Source: Gallionella sp.
GTDB lineage: Bacteria; Pseudomonadota; Gammaproteobacteria; Burkholderiales; Gallionellaceae
Assembly: GCA_023259035.1 (NCBI GenBank)
Contig: JAHFRA010000014.1
Location: forward strand, 1 to 64,000
Reading direction: 5' to 3'
Length of the DNA: 64,000 bases
Shown here: positions 17,018 through 26,299 of the stretch, piece after piece
Layout: each line of letters opens with the position of its first letter
Position numbering within the stretch: position 1 is the stretch's first letter
The notes under the pieces: generated by a model
What the model saw: the letters and a program-made list of their open reading frames with translations, nothing else
The model's database searches: none
Told to the model about the DNA's origin: nothing
Program-made: the position numbers and the translations under genes

Positions 17018-17566
17018 ATGTATGGACTAGTGAACAAAACCTTGCAAGAGATGATCATTGACCGCTATGGGAATGCGAAATGGGAAGAGATCAGGAAAGA
17101 GTCGGAGATTGAACCCCTGTTCTTTATCGCTATGGAGTGCTACCCGGATGAAATGACGTACAAGCTCGTCGCTGGCGCCAGCAGCGTACTCGGCGTACCT
17201 GCGGATCAGCTCATACGCAGTTTTGGGGAACACTGGTTTCAGGTTGCCAAAGTGGGATACAAGGAAATACTCGATTTTGCGGGCGACAACTTTGTTGATT
17301 TCCTCAAGAACCTTGACAATATGCACACGCGAGTCGGCTTGATTTTTACCGGCTTTCGGCCACCCTCTTTCAAGTGTACGGAGGTTACCGATAGCTCTTT
17401 GCGGCTTCACTATTACTCGGAACGTGCCGGGCTAACCCCTCTGGTTGACGGGTTGTTGGTGAGCGTGGGAAAGCATTTCTCCCTGGAAGTCGATGCTGTG
17501 CTGGACAAGAGCCGGGCCGGGGGCGACGATCATGACGAATTTATCGTCCACTTCAGAAAAGCCTGA
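17018..17566 (+). CDS. H-NOX haem NO/O2-binding sensor protein
   Basis: Stand-alone H-NOX (HNOB) domain, 182 residues, the usual length. It begins MYGLVNKTLQEMI, as this family does. The likely proximal haem ligand is H103 in DNMHTRVG, the conserved Pro follows in FRPPSFKC, and the haem-propionate motif Y-x-S-x-R is Y132-Y-S134-E-R136. An AGGAGG ribosome site precedes the ATG. It overlaps the next gene, a kinase with an HNOBA domain, so gas (probably NO) binding here is very likely read out by that kinase. The distal-pocket Tyr that favours O2 binding in some H-NOX proteins cannot be assigned with confidence by eye. Confidence 0.94.
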   Translation: MYGLVNKTLQEMIIDRYGNAKWEEIRKESEIEPLFFIAMECYPDEMTYKLVAGASSVLGVPADQLIRSFGEHWFQVAKVGYKEILDFAGDNFVDFLKNLDNMHTRVGLIFTGFRPPSFKCTEVTDSSLRLHYYSERAGLTPLVDGLLVSVGKHFSLEVDAVLDKSRAGGDDHDEFIVHFRKA

Positions 17567-19247
17567 GGTGATCTTGTCGTCCGGGTTCGGCTTGGGGCCG
17601 CGTGAGTTGGACTCCGTCTTCCCTTTTCATTTCGTTATCGACAGCGATACCAGAGTCATTCGTGCCGGTCCCGCCATCCAGCGCCTGCTGCCGGATTTTG
17701 CTGGCGGCAAGAAGCTTGACAGCTTGTTCAGAATCAAGCGCCCGGCCAATTTAGTTGGGTATAGGGAGATATGCGAGCATAGTGACCAGCTATTCCTGCT
17801 TGAAGCCAGGTCATTAGACAAGCTGTTACTCAAGGGGCAGATGCTGTATCTGCCGCATGCCGATGCTATTGTTTTTATCGGCGCGCCGTGGCTCACAGAC
17901 AGTTCCGATATTGGTGCGCTGGGCCTGACCCTCAACGATTTTGCCATTCACGATTCAGTGCCGGATTATCTGCTTCTCTTGCATACGCTGAAGACCTCTC
18001 TGGGTGATGCGCAGGCGCTGGCCGAACAGTTGAATGTCATGAACAGGCAATTGGAGGGGCGGATCGAAGAGCGGACACAGGAGGTCGTTTCCGCGAACGC
18101 CACATTGAAGGAAGCCAACCACAGGTTGCTGCAAGAAATTGCCGAACGCAGGCGGGCCGAGCAGATATTGTTTGAGAGTGAAAGCCGTTTCCGCATGATG
18201 TCGGACAGCGCGCCAGTATTGATCTGGATGTCCGGGACGGACAAGCTGTGCAACTATTTCAACAAAGGCTGGCTGGATTTCACCGGACGGACGCCGGAAC
18301 AGGAAATGGGCAACGGCTGGGCAGAAGGAGTGCATCAGGAAGATTTCAAGCGTTGCCTGGATACCTACGTTTCCGCCTTCGATGCCCGCCAGGAATTCAG
18401 TATGGAATATCGGCTGCGTCGCCATGATGGGGAATATCGCTGGGTGGTGGATCATGGCGTGCCGCGTCATGACAATCATGGCATCTTCCTTGGCTATATT
18501 GGCTCTTGTGTTGACATCACCGAACGCAAGGAATTCGAAGAAGAGCTCAAGCGCTCCAACACCGAACTGGAACAATTCAGCTACGCCGTATCCCACGACA
18601 TGCGCCAGCCGCTGCGCATGATCTCGAGCTACCTGCAACTGCTCGAAAGAAGCCTGGCCGGACAACTGGACAGCGAAAAGCGCGATTACTTCAACTTCGC
18701 CATCGACGGCGCCAAGCGCATCGACCAGATGCTGGTGGCCTTGCTCGAATACTCGCGGGTAGGCAGGACGGGCGAGCCTACGGTATGGATCGAGAGCCGC
18801 GCAGTGCTCGATGAGGCACTGCAATTCATCCAGCCAGCACTGGACGAAGCACAGGCTAAATTGAGTATCAGCGGCGACTGGACGCGTATTTTTGCAAGCC
18901 ATGATGAGATACTGAGGCTCATCCAGAACCTCATTGGCAATGCCGCCAAGTACCGCGTCGCCGGGCGGATACCGGAAATCACCGTGACCAGCGGGATGGT
19001 CAAAAATGAATGGCGCTTGTGCGTCGCCGACAACGGCGTCGGCATCATCCCCGACCAGATCAAGCGGCTGTTCCAGGTGTTCCAGCGCTTGCAATCGCGC
19101 GAAGCCTACGAGGGCACCGGCATCGGCTTGGCGCTGTGCCGCAAGATCGCCGAACACCACAAGGGACGCATCTGGGCGGAATCGGCAGGCGAAGGCAAGG
19201 GCAGTAAGTTCTATGTTGCGCTGCCTGTGTCGCGGGAGAAAATATGA
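17532..19247 (+). CDS. Histidine kinase 2: HNOBA / PAS / kinase module
   Basis: Kinase of 571 residues. Residues about 20-170 are an HNOB-associated (HNOBA) domain: FPFHFVIDSDTRVIRAG, LLLKGQMLYLP, IVFIGAPWL and DFAIHDSVPDYLLLLH, as in the PAS-like domain that receives the signal from the haem domain in soluble guanylate cyclases. A coiled coil, a PAS domain (about 215-335) and the shared kinase module follow, with the acceptor His at H355 and a complete ATP-binding domain. The ATG at 17532 lies inside the end of the H-NOX gene, so translation is coupled. Together they form an apparent NO-responsive two-component input; no membrane segments are present. Confidence 0.93.
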   Translation: MTNLSSTSEKPEVILSSGFGLGPRELDSVFPFHFVIDSDTRVIRAGPAIQRLLPDFAGGKKLDSLFRIKRPANLVGYREICEHSDQLFLLEARSLDKLLLKGQMLYLPHADAIVFIGAPWLTDSSDIGALGLTLNDFAIHDSVPDYLLLLHTLKTSLGDAQALAEQLNVMNRQLEGRIEERTQEVVSANATLKEANHRLLQEIAERRRAEQILFESESRFRMMSDSAPVLIWMSGTDKLCNYFNKGWLDFTGRTPEQEMGNGWAEGVHQEDFKRCLDTYVSAFDARQEFSMEYRLRRHDGEYRWVVDHGVPRHDNHGIFLGYIGSCVDITERKEFEEELKRSNTELEQFSYAVSHDMRQPLRMISSYLQLLERSLAGQLDSEKRDYFNFAIDGAKRIDQMLVALLEYSRVGRTGEPTVWIESRAVLDEALQFIQPALDEAQAKLSISGDWTRIFASHDEILRLIQNLIGNAAKYRVAGRIPEITVTSGMVKNEWRLCVADNGVGIIPDQIKRLFQVFQRLQSREAYEGTGIGLALCRKIAEHHKGRIWAESAGEGKGSKFYVALPVSREKI

Positions 19248-20248
19248 TGCGCTACCTGATGCCATGTCGAGGCCTCGGCAAGCCGCTATCGTGGCTGGTG
19301 CTGGCCATTGGATTTGTACTCATGCTTTCCGGTTGCGGGTGGCTGGCTGACAAACCCATCTCCATCGCCTCGGTCATTTGGGTGGGCTACGAGCCAATGC
19401 GCCTGGCGCGCAACGAAGGTTGGCTGGATGTCAGGCGGGTGCATCTGGTCGAAATGGCTTCTGCCACGGATTCCTTACAAGCATTGGTCGAAGGCAAGGT
19501 GGATGGCGCTGCACTGACATTGGATGAGATGTTGAAAGCGCGCGCCAAAGGCATACCGCTATCGGCGGTCATGATCTTTGACGTCTCGGCCGGCGCCGAC
19601 ATGCTGGTTGTTCGCCCCGGCATCAAACAACTTTCCGATCTCAAAGGGCGGCGCATCGGGTTTGAACAAGGCGCCGTGGGTAGTTTAATGCTGACAAATG
19701 TGTTGTGGGCTGCAGGGCTGACCAAAGACGATGTCGAACTGGTGCCACTTACCATTAACAATCATCGCGATGCCTGGGAACGCAACCAAGTGGATGCCAT
19801 CGTTACCTACGAACCGGTAGCCAGCCAGTTGCTGGCGCAGGGGGCGAATAAGCTGTTCGATAGCCGGCAAGTTCCCAACACCATTATTGATGTGCTGGCA
19901 ATACGCAGCGATGCGCTCGACCACAGCCATGCGGCCGCTATTCGCCACCTGATTTCCGCCCACTTACAGGCGCTAGATTACCTGAGACGGAACCCGCATG
20001 ATGCCGCCTACCGCATGGCAACCCATCTGGGCTTGCCTGTGGACGATGTGTTGCCAACTTTCAAGGGGCTATTGCTGCCGGACGCCACCAACAACCGTCG
20101 CTTGTTGACAGGCTCACCGCCGCAATTACTGGACATCGCGCGCAAGGTATCTGTTTTTATGGTAAAGGAAAAACTTTTACCGCGCGACGATACGTTCATC
20201 GAGCTGATACGCGCCGATTTCTTGCCTGCTGATTACTTATTAAATTGA
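19244..20248 (+). CDS. Periplasmic binding lipoprotein, NMT1/SsuA-like, without transporter
   Basis: Substrate-binding protein of 334 residues with a lipoprotein signal peptide (LVLAIGFVLMLSGC; lipobox LSGC). The fold is of the NMT1/SsuA/NrtA kind: WVGYEPMRLARNEG near the start, ALVEGKVDGAALTLDE, LKGRRIGFEQGAVG and VDAIVTYEP. No permease or ATPase gene lies near. It overlaps kinase 2 upstream (ATGATG) and is followed within two bases by kinase 3, which has its own periplasmic binding domain. I infer a sensory rather than transport role. The ligand is unknown; family members bind small organic sulfonates, nitrate or pyrimidines. Confidence 0.87.
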   Translation: MMRYLMPCRGLGKPLSWLVLAIGFVLMLSGCGWLADKPISIASVIWVGYEPMRLARNEGWLDVRRVHLVEMASATDSLQALVEGKVDGAALTLDEMLKARAKGIPLSAVMIFDVSAGADMLVVRPGIKQLSDLKGRRIGFEQGAVGSLMLTNVLWAAGLTKDDVELVPLTINNHRDAWERNQVDAIVTYEPVASQLLAQGANKLFDSRQVPNTIIDVLAIRSDALDHSHAAAIRHLISAHLQALDYLRRNPHDAAYRMATHLGLPVDDVLPTFKGLLLPDATNNRRLLTGSPPQLLDIARKVSVFMVKEKLLPRDDTFIELIRADFLPADYLLN

Positions 20249-20250
20249 TC

Positions 20251-23200
20251 ATGAACGTCCTCAAATCAACCAGCCAGGAAATGTTTAACCGGATTGCCAG
20301 CGTATTGCTGTCGCTAATTGGTTTGCTGGTAATGCAGCTCACTTCTGCTTACGCTGCCGAACCGGTGAAGATTGGCGTGCTCGCCTTTCGCCCCAAGCCG
20401 CAAACGCTGGCGCAATGGCAACCCTTGGCAACCGCGCTCAAGCAGGCGATACCGGAGCGCGATTTTGTCATCGAGGTATTCGACTATCCGGAACTGGATA
20501 TGGCTGTCGCCACCCGCCAGCTGGATTTTGTGCTCACCAACTCGGGGCACTATGTCCTGCTGACCAAGCGCAGCGGACTGTCGGCGCCCCTCGCCACACT
20601 GTCTGAAGAGATGCAGGGCAAAACCATTGCCGTGATGGGAGGCGCCATTTTCAGCCGTGCGGATAATGCGGCGATACGGTCGCTGGCGGATCTGGAAGGC
20701 AAGTCCATAGCCGCCACCAGCACCGAAGCAATATACGGCTATCAGGCGCAGGCGTACGAATTGAAGCAGGCGGGCATCCACCTGCCGCAAGACGCGAAAA
20801 TGCTGTTCACCGGGATGCCGCTCGACAATGTGGCCGAGGCGGTGCTGGCCGGACGCGCCGACGCGGGCTTTGCGCGCTCTGGCGCGCTGGAGGAGATGGC
20901 GCGCGAAGGCAAGCTGGACATGGCGCAAATCAAGATTATCAACCGCCAGTCCCTGCCGGATTTTCCGGTGCAGGTTTCCACCCATCTCTATCCGAATTGG
21001 CCATTCGCCGCGTTGCCGCATATCGACGAGAACCTCTCCCGGCATGTCGCCGCCGCACTTTTCTTGCTGGAGGAAAACCGCGCTGCGATAAAAGCCATGG
21101 GCATCCACGGCTTTGCCATTCCTGCCGATTACACCCCGGTGTCAGACATGTTGCGAGACCTTCGTATGCCGCCCTTTGATGCGGTGCCTGACTTTACTTT
21201 GCACGACGTGTGGCGCCAATATCGCTGGTGGATAATTATCATCCTGATTGCTGGCGGATTGATCTTGTTGCTGGTTTTGCGGGTGCTGATAATCAACCGG
21301 AAGTTGAATGTTGAGCGCCGCATCACGCTACAGCAGAAGCAGCAGTTGGAAGAGAGCGAACGGCGCTATCGCTTCCTGTTCAATAACAATCCGATGCCGA
21401 TGTGGGTTTTTGCGGGGGACAGCCTGAGATTTCTTGAGGTGAACGAACGCGCGGTCGAACACTACGGGTTTACGCGCGAGGAATTCAGCCGGATGACGCT
21501 ATACGACCTTCGCTCTGTAGACGGTGTTCCGGAACTTGAACGCGCAATTTCCAGCTCGCCGGGCGGCAAAATCCTGACCGAAGCCCGCCACAAAAAAAAG
21601 GACGGTGCGCTGATCGACGTCGCAATCAACGCCATGCCGATGGAATACGGCGCAACTCCCGCATGGATCACGCTGATACAGGACATTACCGGGCGCAGGG
21701 CCATGCAGAGGAAGATGGCGAATCAACTGGCATTCACCGAAGCGGTCATTAACGCCGAGATGGATGCGCTATCAGTTTGCCACGGCATCGCCGAGCCGCC
21801 TTATACCCGCTTCACAGTCTGGAATCCGAGCATGGAGAACCTGACCGGTTATCGCTTGGAGGAAATCAACCGTCTCGGCTGGTACCAGACCGTCTATATC
21901 GATTCAGAAGTGCAAGAACAGGCGCGGCAGCGCATGGAACGCATGCGCCAGGGAGAACACTTACGCGGCGAGGAATGGACTATCACCCGCAGAAATGGCG
22001 AGCGCCGGGTTGTCCAGATTTATACGGTGACTGTTGCCGAAGATGATCGGGGGGCGCATGTGCTTGCCGTCATGCGCGACATCACCGAACGCAAACATGC
22101 GGAAAAAGAACTGCGGGAGAAAACCCAGCTTCTCGATAGTATCGTCGAGAACATCCCGAATATGATTTTCCTCAAGCGCGCTTCGGATCTTCGTTTTGCA
22201 TTATTCAACCGTGCTGGTGAAGCGCTGGTAGGGCATAGCCGCGATGAGCTTCTGGAGCGCAACGATTACGACTTTTTCCCGAAAGAACAGGCGGATTTCT
22301 TTACCGGCAAGGACCGTGCGACGCTGGAACAGGACGGCATAGTGGACATAGCGGAAGAACCGATCGAGACTCCGCGCGGAACCCGCATCCTGCATACAAG
22401 AAAACTGGCACTCAGGGATGAGCAGGGCCAGCCCCAGTACCTGCTGGGTATTTCTGAGGACATCACCGAACGCAAGCAGGCCGAGACAGCATTAAAACGG
22501 CATAAAACGGTGATCGATACCGCCAAGGACGGCTTCTGGATGTACGACACCTCCGGCTATCTGCTCGAAGTGAACCAGGCCTATGCCGACATGATGGGTT
22601 ATACGTGCGAAGAACTGATCGGCATGCACATTTCCCAATTATCGGTGCTGTTGAATACGCCGGAACTGGTCAAGGTACGGATGGAGAAAATCATCAAGCA
22701 GGATTCTTCTTCCCATTTTGAAACACAGCACCGCCATAAGGATGGGCACATCGTCCACTTTGAAACATCCAATGCCTTCATGCCGGAATCAAATATTGTA
22801 TTTTCTTTCCTGCGCGACATCACCGAGCGCAAGCAGGCCGAGGAAGAGCTCAAACGTTCCAACGCCGAACTGGAACAATTCAGCTATGCCGTGTCCCACG
22901 ACATGCGCCAGCCGCTGCGCATGATATCGAGCTATTTGCAATTGCTCGAAAGGAGCCTGGCCGGACAACTGGACAACGAAAAGCGCGACTACTTCAACTT
23001 CGCCATCGAAGGCGCCAAGCGCATCGACCAGATGCTGGTGGCCTTGCTCGAATACTCGCGGGTGGGCAGGATGGGCGAGCAGCCAACAATTATCGACAGC
23101 CATGCCGTGCTCGACGAGGCGTTGCAATTTCTCCAGCCCGTCATCACCGAAGCGCAGGCCAAACTGAACATCGTCGGCGAATGGCCGCGCATCCTGGTCA

Positions 23201-23577
23201 GCCACGATGAAATATTGAGGCTGCTGCAAAACCTGATCGGCAATGCCGTCAAGTACCGCATCGCCGGGCGCATACCGGAAATCACCGTCACCAGCGAGAC
23301 GAGCAAGAACGAATGGCGTCTGTGCGTCGCCGACAACGGCGTCGGCATCATCCCCGACCAGATCAAGCGGCTGTTCCAGGTGTTCCAGCGCTTGCAGTCG
23401 CGCGAGGCTTACGAAGGCACCGGCATCGGTCTGGCGCTGTGCCGCAAGATAGCCGAACACCACAAGGGGCGCATCTGGGCGGAGTCGGAGGGAGAAGGCA
23501 AGGGCAGCAGGTTTTGCGTCGTGTTGCTTGTTCCGCTGGAGAAGACAATATCAGCAATAGGAGAAACCAGATTATGA
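20251..23577 (+). CDS. Histidine kinase 3: PhnD-type periplasmic sensor / TM / 4 PAS / kinase module
   Basis: Membrane kinase of about 1108 residues. After a signal/anchor helix, residues about 38-300 are a PhnD-like binding domain (KIGVLAFRPKPQTLAQWQPL, LDFVLTNSGHYVLL, ATSTEAIYGYQAQ, AGRADAGFARSG), which in transporters binds phosphate- or phosphonate-like ligands. A membrane helix lies at about 326-350. Four PAS units follow, then the shared kinase module (H883). I prefer the ATG at 20251 over a TTG at 20245. The third PAS recurs almost unchanged in kinase 9, and part of the kinase module is identical in DNA to kinase 4. It is probably a partner of the binding lipoprotein directly upstream. 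Confidence 0.93.
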   Translation: MNVLKSTSQEMFNRIASVLLSLIGLLVMQLTSAYAAEPVKIGVLAFRPKPQTLAQWQPLATALKQAIPERDFVIEVFDYPELDMAVATRQLDFVLTNSGHYVLLTKRSGLSAPLATLSEEMQGKTIAVMGGAIFSRADNAAIRSLADLEGKSIAATSTEAIYGYQAQAYELKQAGIHLPQDAKMLFTGMPLDNVAEAVLAGRADAGFARSGALEEMAREGKLDMAQIKIINRQSLPDFPVQVSTHLYPNWPFAALPHIDENLSRHVAAALFLLEENRAAIKAMGIHGFAIPADYTPVSDMLRDLRMPPFDAVPDFTLHDVWRQYRWWIIIILIAGGLILLLVLRVLIINRKLNVERRITLQQKQQLEESERRYRFLFNNNPMPMWVFAGDSLRFLEVNERAVEHYGFTREEFSRMTLYDLRSVDGVPELERAISSSPGGKILTEARHKKKDGALIDVAINAMPMEYGATPAWITLIQDITGRRAMQRKMANQLAFTEAVINAEMDALSVCHGIAEPPYTRFTVWNPSMENLTGYRLEEINRLGWYQTVYIDSEVQEQARQRMERMRQGEHLRGEEWTITRRNGERRVVQIYTVTVAEDDRGAHVLAVMRDITERKHAEKELREKTQLLDSIVENIPNMIFLKRASDLRFALFNRAGEALVGHSRDELLERNDYDFFPKEQADFFTGKDRATLEQDGIVDIAEEPIETPRGTRILHTRKLALRDEQGQPQYLLGISEDITERKQAETALKRHKTVIDTAKDGFWMYDTSGYLLEVNQAYADMMGYTCEELIGMHISQLSVLLNTPELVKVRMEKIIKQDSSSHFETQHRHKDGHIVHFETSNAFMPESNIVFSFLRDITERKQAEEELKRSNAELEQFSYAVSHDMRQPLRMISSYLQLLERSLAGQLDNEKRDYFNFAIEGAKRIDQMLVALLEYSRVGRMGEQPTIIDSHAVLDEALQFLQPVITEAQAKLNIVGEWPRILVSHDEILRLLQNLIGNAVKYRIAGRIPEITVTSETSKNEWRLCVADNGVGIIPDQIKRLFQVFQRLQSREAYEGTGIGLALCRKIAEHHKGRIWAESEGEGKGSRFCVVLLVPLEKTISAIGETRL

Positions 23578-25589
23578 ATGCTACAGCCCGCAGAAATCCG
23601 TTGCGTCCGCTCCTGCTTGCCACCTTGTTGTCCAATCTGGTCTGTGGGTTTGTCGCTCCCTCTGCTGCGAGAGCGGATGAAGGTACTTCGCTCGCCGATT
23701 ATTCGCTGGAACAGTTGATGAACTTGAGCGTGGAGGTCAGTTCTGCGGCACGCAAGCCGCAGAAGCTGGAAGACACTGACGCAGCCATTCATGTGATTAC
23801 CCGGCAGGATATCCGCAGTTCCGGCATGACCAGCCTGCCGGAACTGCTGCGCATGGTGCCGGGTATGCAGGTGGCGCGAATCGACGGCGGCAGTTGGGCC
23901 ATCAGCAGCCGCGGTTTCAATGCCAAGAATAGCGACAATTTGCTGGTGATGCTGGACGGGCGCGTATTGCAGGCACCGACTTTCACCGGCGTGTATTGGG
24001 ATGCCCAGGACGTGGTGCTGGAAGATGTGGAGCGCATCGAGGTGATACGCGGTACCGGCGGCGCGCTGTGGGGCGCGAATGCGGTTACCGGCATCATCAA
24101 CATCATCACCCTGCCCGCGTCGGCAACCCAGGGCGGCATGCTGAGCGGCGGAGCCGGAAACCACGAACGTCAAGGAGCGGCGCGCTTCGGCGGCAAGCTC
24201 GGTGAAACCGGCCATTTCCGCGTCTATGCCAAGGATGCGGCCCAGAGCAATTTCAAGCAGGTTTCCGGCGCCGGGGCGCATGACCGGCACGGCTTGCTCA
24301 GCGCCGGTTTTCGGGCGGACTGGGATATGTCCGACGGTAACTCGCTGACTGTGCAGGGCGATACCTATACCGGCGGTTCCGACCACCTCAGCACGGCATT
24401 TTCACTTTCGCCGCCTTACAGAACACCGACCGGTTACACCATCGACCTGACAGGCAGCAACTTGCTGGCACGCTGGAAAAGCGCGCTATCGGTTACCGAT
24501 GAGTGGGCATTGCAGTTCTACTACGATATTTATGAGCGGCGCTACTTCAATCTCGGCGAGCGGCGCGCTACTTACGACCTGGATTTCCAGCGCCGTTTCC
24601 TGTTGGGCGACCGGCACGACATTGTGTGGGGTGCGGGTTATCGGCAAACCGGCGACAGCATGGGCAATACTTTCGGGGTGTCATATATGCCGGCGAGCCG
24701 CACGGACAGTGTTGCCAGCGTTTTTTTTCAGGATGAAATCGCGCTGAACAAGGACAGCCTGCATTTGATCGCGGGTTCCAAGTTCGAGCACAACGACTAC
24801 ACCGGATTTGAGTATCAGCCCAACCTGCGCCTGCGCTGGAAAATCGACGAGCGGCAAACTGCCTGGGCGGCGGTATCCCGCGCCGTGCATACGCCGTCCC
24901 GCACCGACGCGGATAGCAACATCGTAGCCTCAGTCACACCGGGCGCAACGATCTCCGTAATGCGGCTAATAGGCAATCCGGCAATCCAGTCCGAGCAGGC
25001 GCTTGCCTACGAGACAGGTTACCGTAGCCAGCTTACCGAGCAGGTGCAGATGGATATCGCCGCTTTTCACAACGAGTTTCGTCATGTGATGACCCTCGAG
25101 AGCGAGGCGAATTTCACCGAAGCCGGACACACGGTTACCCCGCTGGTGTTTTACAACAAGGCAAATGCGACAACCAACGGCCTGGAATGGAGTAGCAGTT
25201 GGCGACCGACCGACCTGTGGCAATTCAAGGCCGCTTGGTCATGGTTGAAAATGAATATCCACCGCGATGCGGGCAGCACATCATCGATTGAGTCCGAAGT
25301 GGGGCGATCGCCGCAGAACCAGTTCCAGTTCCACATACGCCACTCTCCGGCGGATAGCGTCGATCTGAGCACCTCGCTCTACTATGTGGACAGCCTGCCC
25401 AGCCTGAACGTACCCGCCTATACCCGTCTGGATGCGCGCATCGGCTGGCGCATCCAGCGTAACCTGGAACTCAGCCTGACCGGGCGCAACCTGCTCGATC
25501 CCGGCCATCCAGAATTTATCAACCCTTCAGGGCCGCGAGCCAGTGAAGTTCCGCGCAGCATCTTCGGAGGTGCGACATGGCGATTTTGA
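23574..25589 (+). CDS. TonB-dependent outer-membrane receptor
   Basis: Complete receptor of 671 residues with a signal peptide ending ...SAARADE. The plug domain is intact (SLEQLMNLSVEVSSAARKPQ, AIHVITRQDIRSSGMTSLPE, VLLE-type IEVIRGTGGALWGANAV, GIINIIT), followed by a barrel ending ...RSIFGGATWRF. The start overlaps the kinase 3 stop (ATGA) and has AGGAG upstream; its first residues, MNATARR, recall the MNTA start of the receivers found behind other kinases. It precedes a YfiR-like protein and kinase 4 on the same strand, an arrangement more like a signalling relay than simple import. The ligand is unknown. Confidence 0.93.
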   Translation: MNATARRNPLRPLLLATLLSNLVCGFVAPSAARADEGTSLADYSLEQLMNLSVEVSSAARKPQKLEDTDAAIHVITRQDIRSSGMTSLPELLRMVPGMQVARIDGGSWAISSRGFNAKNSDNLLVMLDGRVLQAPTFTGVYWDAQDVVLEDVERIEVIRGTGGALWGANAVTGIINIITLPASATQGGMLSGGAGNHERQGAARFGGKLGETGHFRVYAKDAAQSNFKQVSGAGAHDRHGLLSAGFRADWDMSDGNSLTVQGDTYTGGSDHLSTAFSLSPPYRTPTGYTIDLTGSNLLARWKSALSVTDEWALQFYYDIYERRYFNLGERRATYDLDFQRRFLLGDRHDIVWGAGYRQTGDSMGNTFGVSYMPASRTDSVASVFFQDEIALNKDSLHLIAGSKFEHNDYTGFEYQPNLRLRWKIDERQTAWAAVSRAVHTPSRTDADSNIVASVTPGATISVMRLIGNPAIQSEQALAYETGYRSQLTEQVQMDIAAFHNEFRHVMTLESEANFTEAGHTVTPLVFYNKANATTNGLEWSSSWRPTDLWQFKAAWSWLKMNIHRDAGSTSSIESEVGRSPQNQFQFHIRHSPADSVDLSTSLYYVDSLPSLNVPAYTRLDARIGWRIQRNLELSLTGRNLLDPGHPEFINPSGPRASEVPRSIFGGATWRF

Positions 25590-25596
25590 GGGTGAG

Positions 25597-25786
25597 GCTT
25601 CGTGGCGTCTTCCCCATTTGCAAAAGGGGGATTGAGGGGGATTTGCCGGTGGCAGAAATCCCCCCTGACCCCCCTTTTCACCCGCAAGGAGTACGCCGGT
25701 GGGTTCCCCGTTGCTGCGCAACGACCCTTCCGCAGGCAAAGGGGGGAATCTCATCCTTGGTAAAGGGGGAAATCTCATTTCTCGCA
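25597..25786. repeat. Dispersed GGGGG-rich repeat between receptor and yfiR-like gene
   Basis: Contains AAAGGGGGATTGAGGGGGAT, its complement-like AAATCCCCCCTGACCCCCCT and two further AAAGGGGG tracts followed by AATCTCAT. This AAAGGGGGATT form is a common dispersed intergenic element. The frame of the following gene stays open through it, which makes a misleading 70-residue extension. Confidence 0.65.
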
Positions 25787-26299
25787 ATGGTTCGCCTTAT
25801 CTGCGGCGTGATGCTGTTGCTCACGCTGACACCGGCACGCGCCGCCACGTCCGAATATGAGCTCAAAGCCGCGTTCATTTACCAGATTGCCAAGTTCGTC
25901 GAATGGCCGTCTTCCGGCACGTCTCTGCGCCTGTGCGTGCTTGGTGGCAATCCGTTCGGTCCGGCGCTGGAGACTATCCGGGATAAACCGGTTAATGAAC
26001 GCAGAATGGAAGTGTCGCTGCTCGATACAAACGCAGACACCCGCGAATGCAACCTGCTGTTCATCGCCGCCCCGGCGGAAAAACATATCGAGCGTATCAC
26101 TGCAATTTCACGCGGTAACGGCGTGTTGACCATAGGTGACACGGAAGGATTCGCCCAGCGCGGCGCGATAGTCAATTTCTTCCTGGAAAACGGAAAAATC
26201 CGTTTTGAAATTAATCTGGAATCATCCCGGCGCGCCGGGCTCAAGATCAGTTCGCAACTGCTGAAACTGGCGCGCATCATCCAGGAGGAAGCGCCATGA
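25787..26299 (+). CDS. YfiR-like periplasmic signalling protein (DUF4154)
   Basis: Exported protein of 170 residues of the YfiR family, which in Pseudomonas binds the periplasmic part of the diguanylate cyclase YfiN and represses it. The signal peptide (VRLICGVMLLLTLTPARA) is followed by the family core YELKAAFIYQIAKFVEWP, then LFIAAPAEKHIERI, NGVLTIGDTEGFAQRGAIVN and KIRFEINLESSRRAGLKISS. I start it at 25787, since the frame upstream is a dispersed repeat. It overlaps kinase 4 by ATGA. Kinase 4 has a CHASE8-like periplasmic loop of the YfiN kind, so YfiR probably controls a histidine kinase here rather than a cyclase. Confidence 0.9.
   Translation: MVRLICGVMLLLTLTPARAATSEYELKAAFIYQIAKFVEWPSSGTSLRLCVLGGNPFGPALETIRDKPVNERRMEVSLLDTNADTRECNLLFIAAPAEKHIERITAISRGNGVLTIGDTEGFAQRGAIVNFFLENGKIRFEINLESSRRAGLKISSQLLKLARIIQEEAP

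Noticed and set aside
25577-25786. N-terminal 70-residue extension of the YfiR-like protein
   Set aside because: It translates a dispersed G-rich repeat; the signal peptide starts only at 25787.
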